From an uncultured delta proteobacterium (GTDB taxonomy: Bacteria; Myxococcota_A; Polyangia; Haliangiales; Haliangiaceae): a DNA stretch of 49,222 nt. The notes below the pieces were generated by a model. That model had not been told where the DNA came from. It saw only the letters and a list, made by a program, of their open reading frames with translations, and ran no database searches. The position numbers and the translations under genes were made by a program. Of the stretch, positions 49,222-49,222 are shown one piece after another (positions within the stretch are counted from its first letter, which is position 1; each line of letters opens with the position of its first letter). The DNA lies in the NCBI GenBank assembly GCA_900696455.1, contig CAADGB010000423.1:1-49222 (forward strand), read 5' to 3'.

Positions 49222-49222
49222 G

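Overview
The window is uniformly very GC-rich DNA with dense coding, third-position G/C, frequent GTG starts and many 4-base ATGA/GTGA stop-start overlaps. Gene content points to a myxobacterium, most likely of the Haliangium/Kofleriaceae side: a deltaproteobacterial-type type II secretion operon with GspN, several sigma-54 activators, a Ser/Thr kinase, many lipoproteins and a microcompartment locus whose shell proteins resemble, from memory, the Haliangium ochraceum set. No tRNA, rRNA, transposon, phage or CRISPR array was seen, and no segment stands out by base composition.

Layout. 1-200: end of a TPR-type protein. 207-1438: a sulfatase-modifying-factor-like lipoprotein coupled to an unknown small gene. 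1548-2722: MoaD-MoaE fusion (-) and a divergent alkyltransferase-like protein (+). 2794-21512 (-): histidine kinase, sigma-54 response regulator, then gspC-D-E-F-G-H-I-J-K-L-M-N, read as one dedicated secretion locus. 21543-29492: outer-membrane protein, a Ser/Thr kinase with its catalytic domain at the C-terminus, a convergent and overlapping membrane-bound PDZ/GAF/sigma-54 activator, and a cysteine-rich repeat lipoprotein. 29520-33177 (-): Fbp-type ferric iron ABC transporter behind a Fur-like box. 33332-34877: cyclophilin-type lipoprotein and a small membrane protein. 34945-38272 (-): five-gene bacterial microcompartment locus (double-stacked BMC-T, BMC-H, BMC-P, acylating aldehyde dehydrogenase, second BMC-T). 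38401-44584: TolC-family protein, small lipoprotein, a degenerate FHA/AAA+ protein, and a beta-propeller di-heme cytochrome lipoprotein. 44658-49221: PgeF-like protein, acyl-CoA transferase/hydrolase, an acidic disordered protein, a degenerate MDR dehydrogenase and a tail-anchored repeat protein.

How parts work together. The kinase/regulator pair abuts gspC (ATGA overlap), so the secretion machine probably has its own sigma-54 control. The microcompartment encodes shell plus one acylating aldehyde dehydrogenase and no signature enzyme, so its substrate is unknown. The strongest unannotated signal is regulatory: eight transcription-unit starts have a TAnnnT hexamer 5-8 bases before the start codon, which would put transcription start on or next to the codon and give leaderless mRNAs; genes inside operons and a few others use Shine-Dalgarno sites instead.
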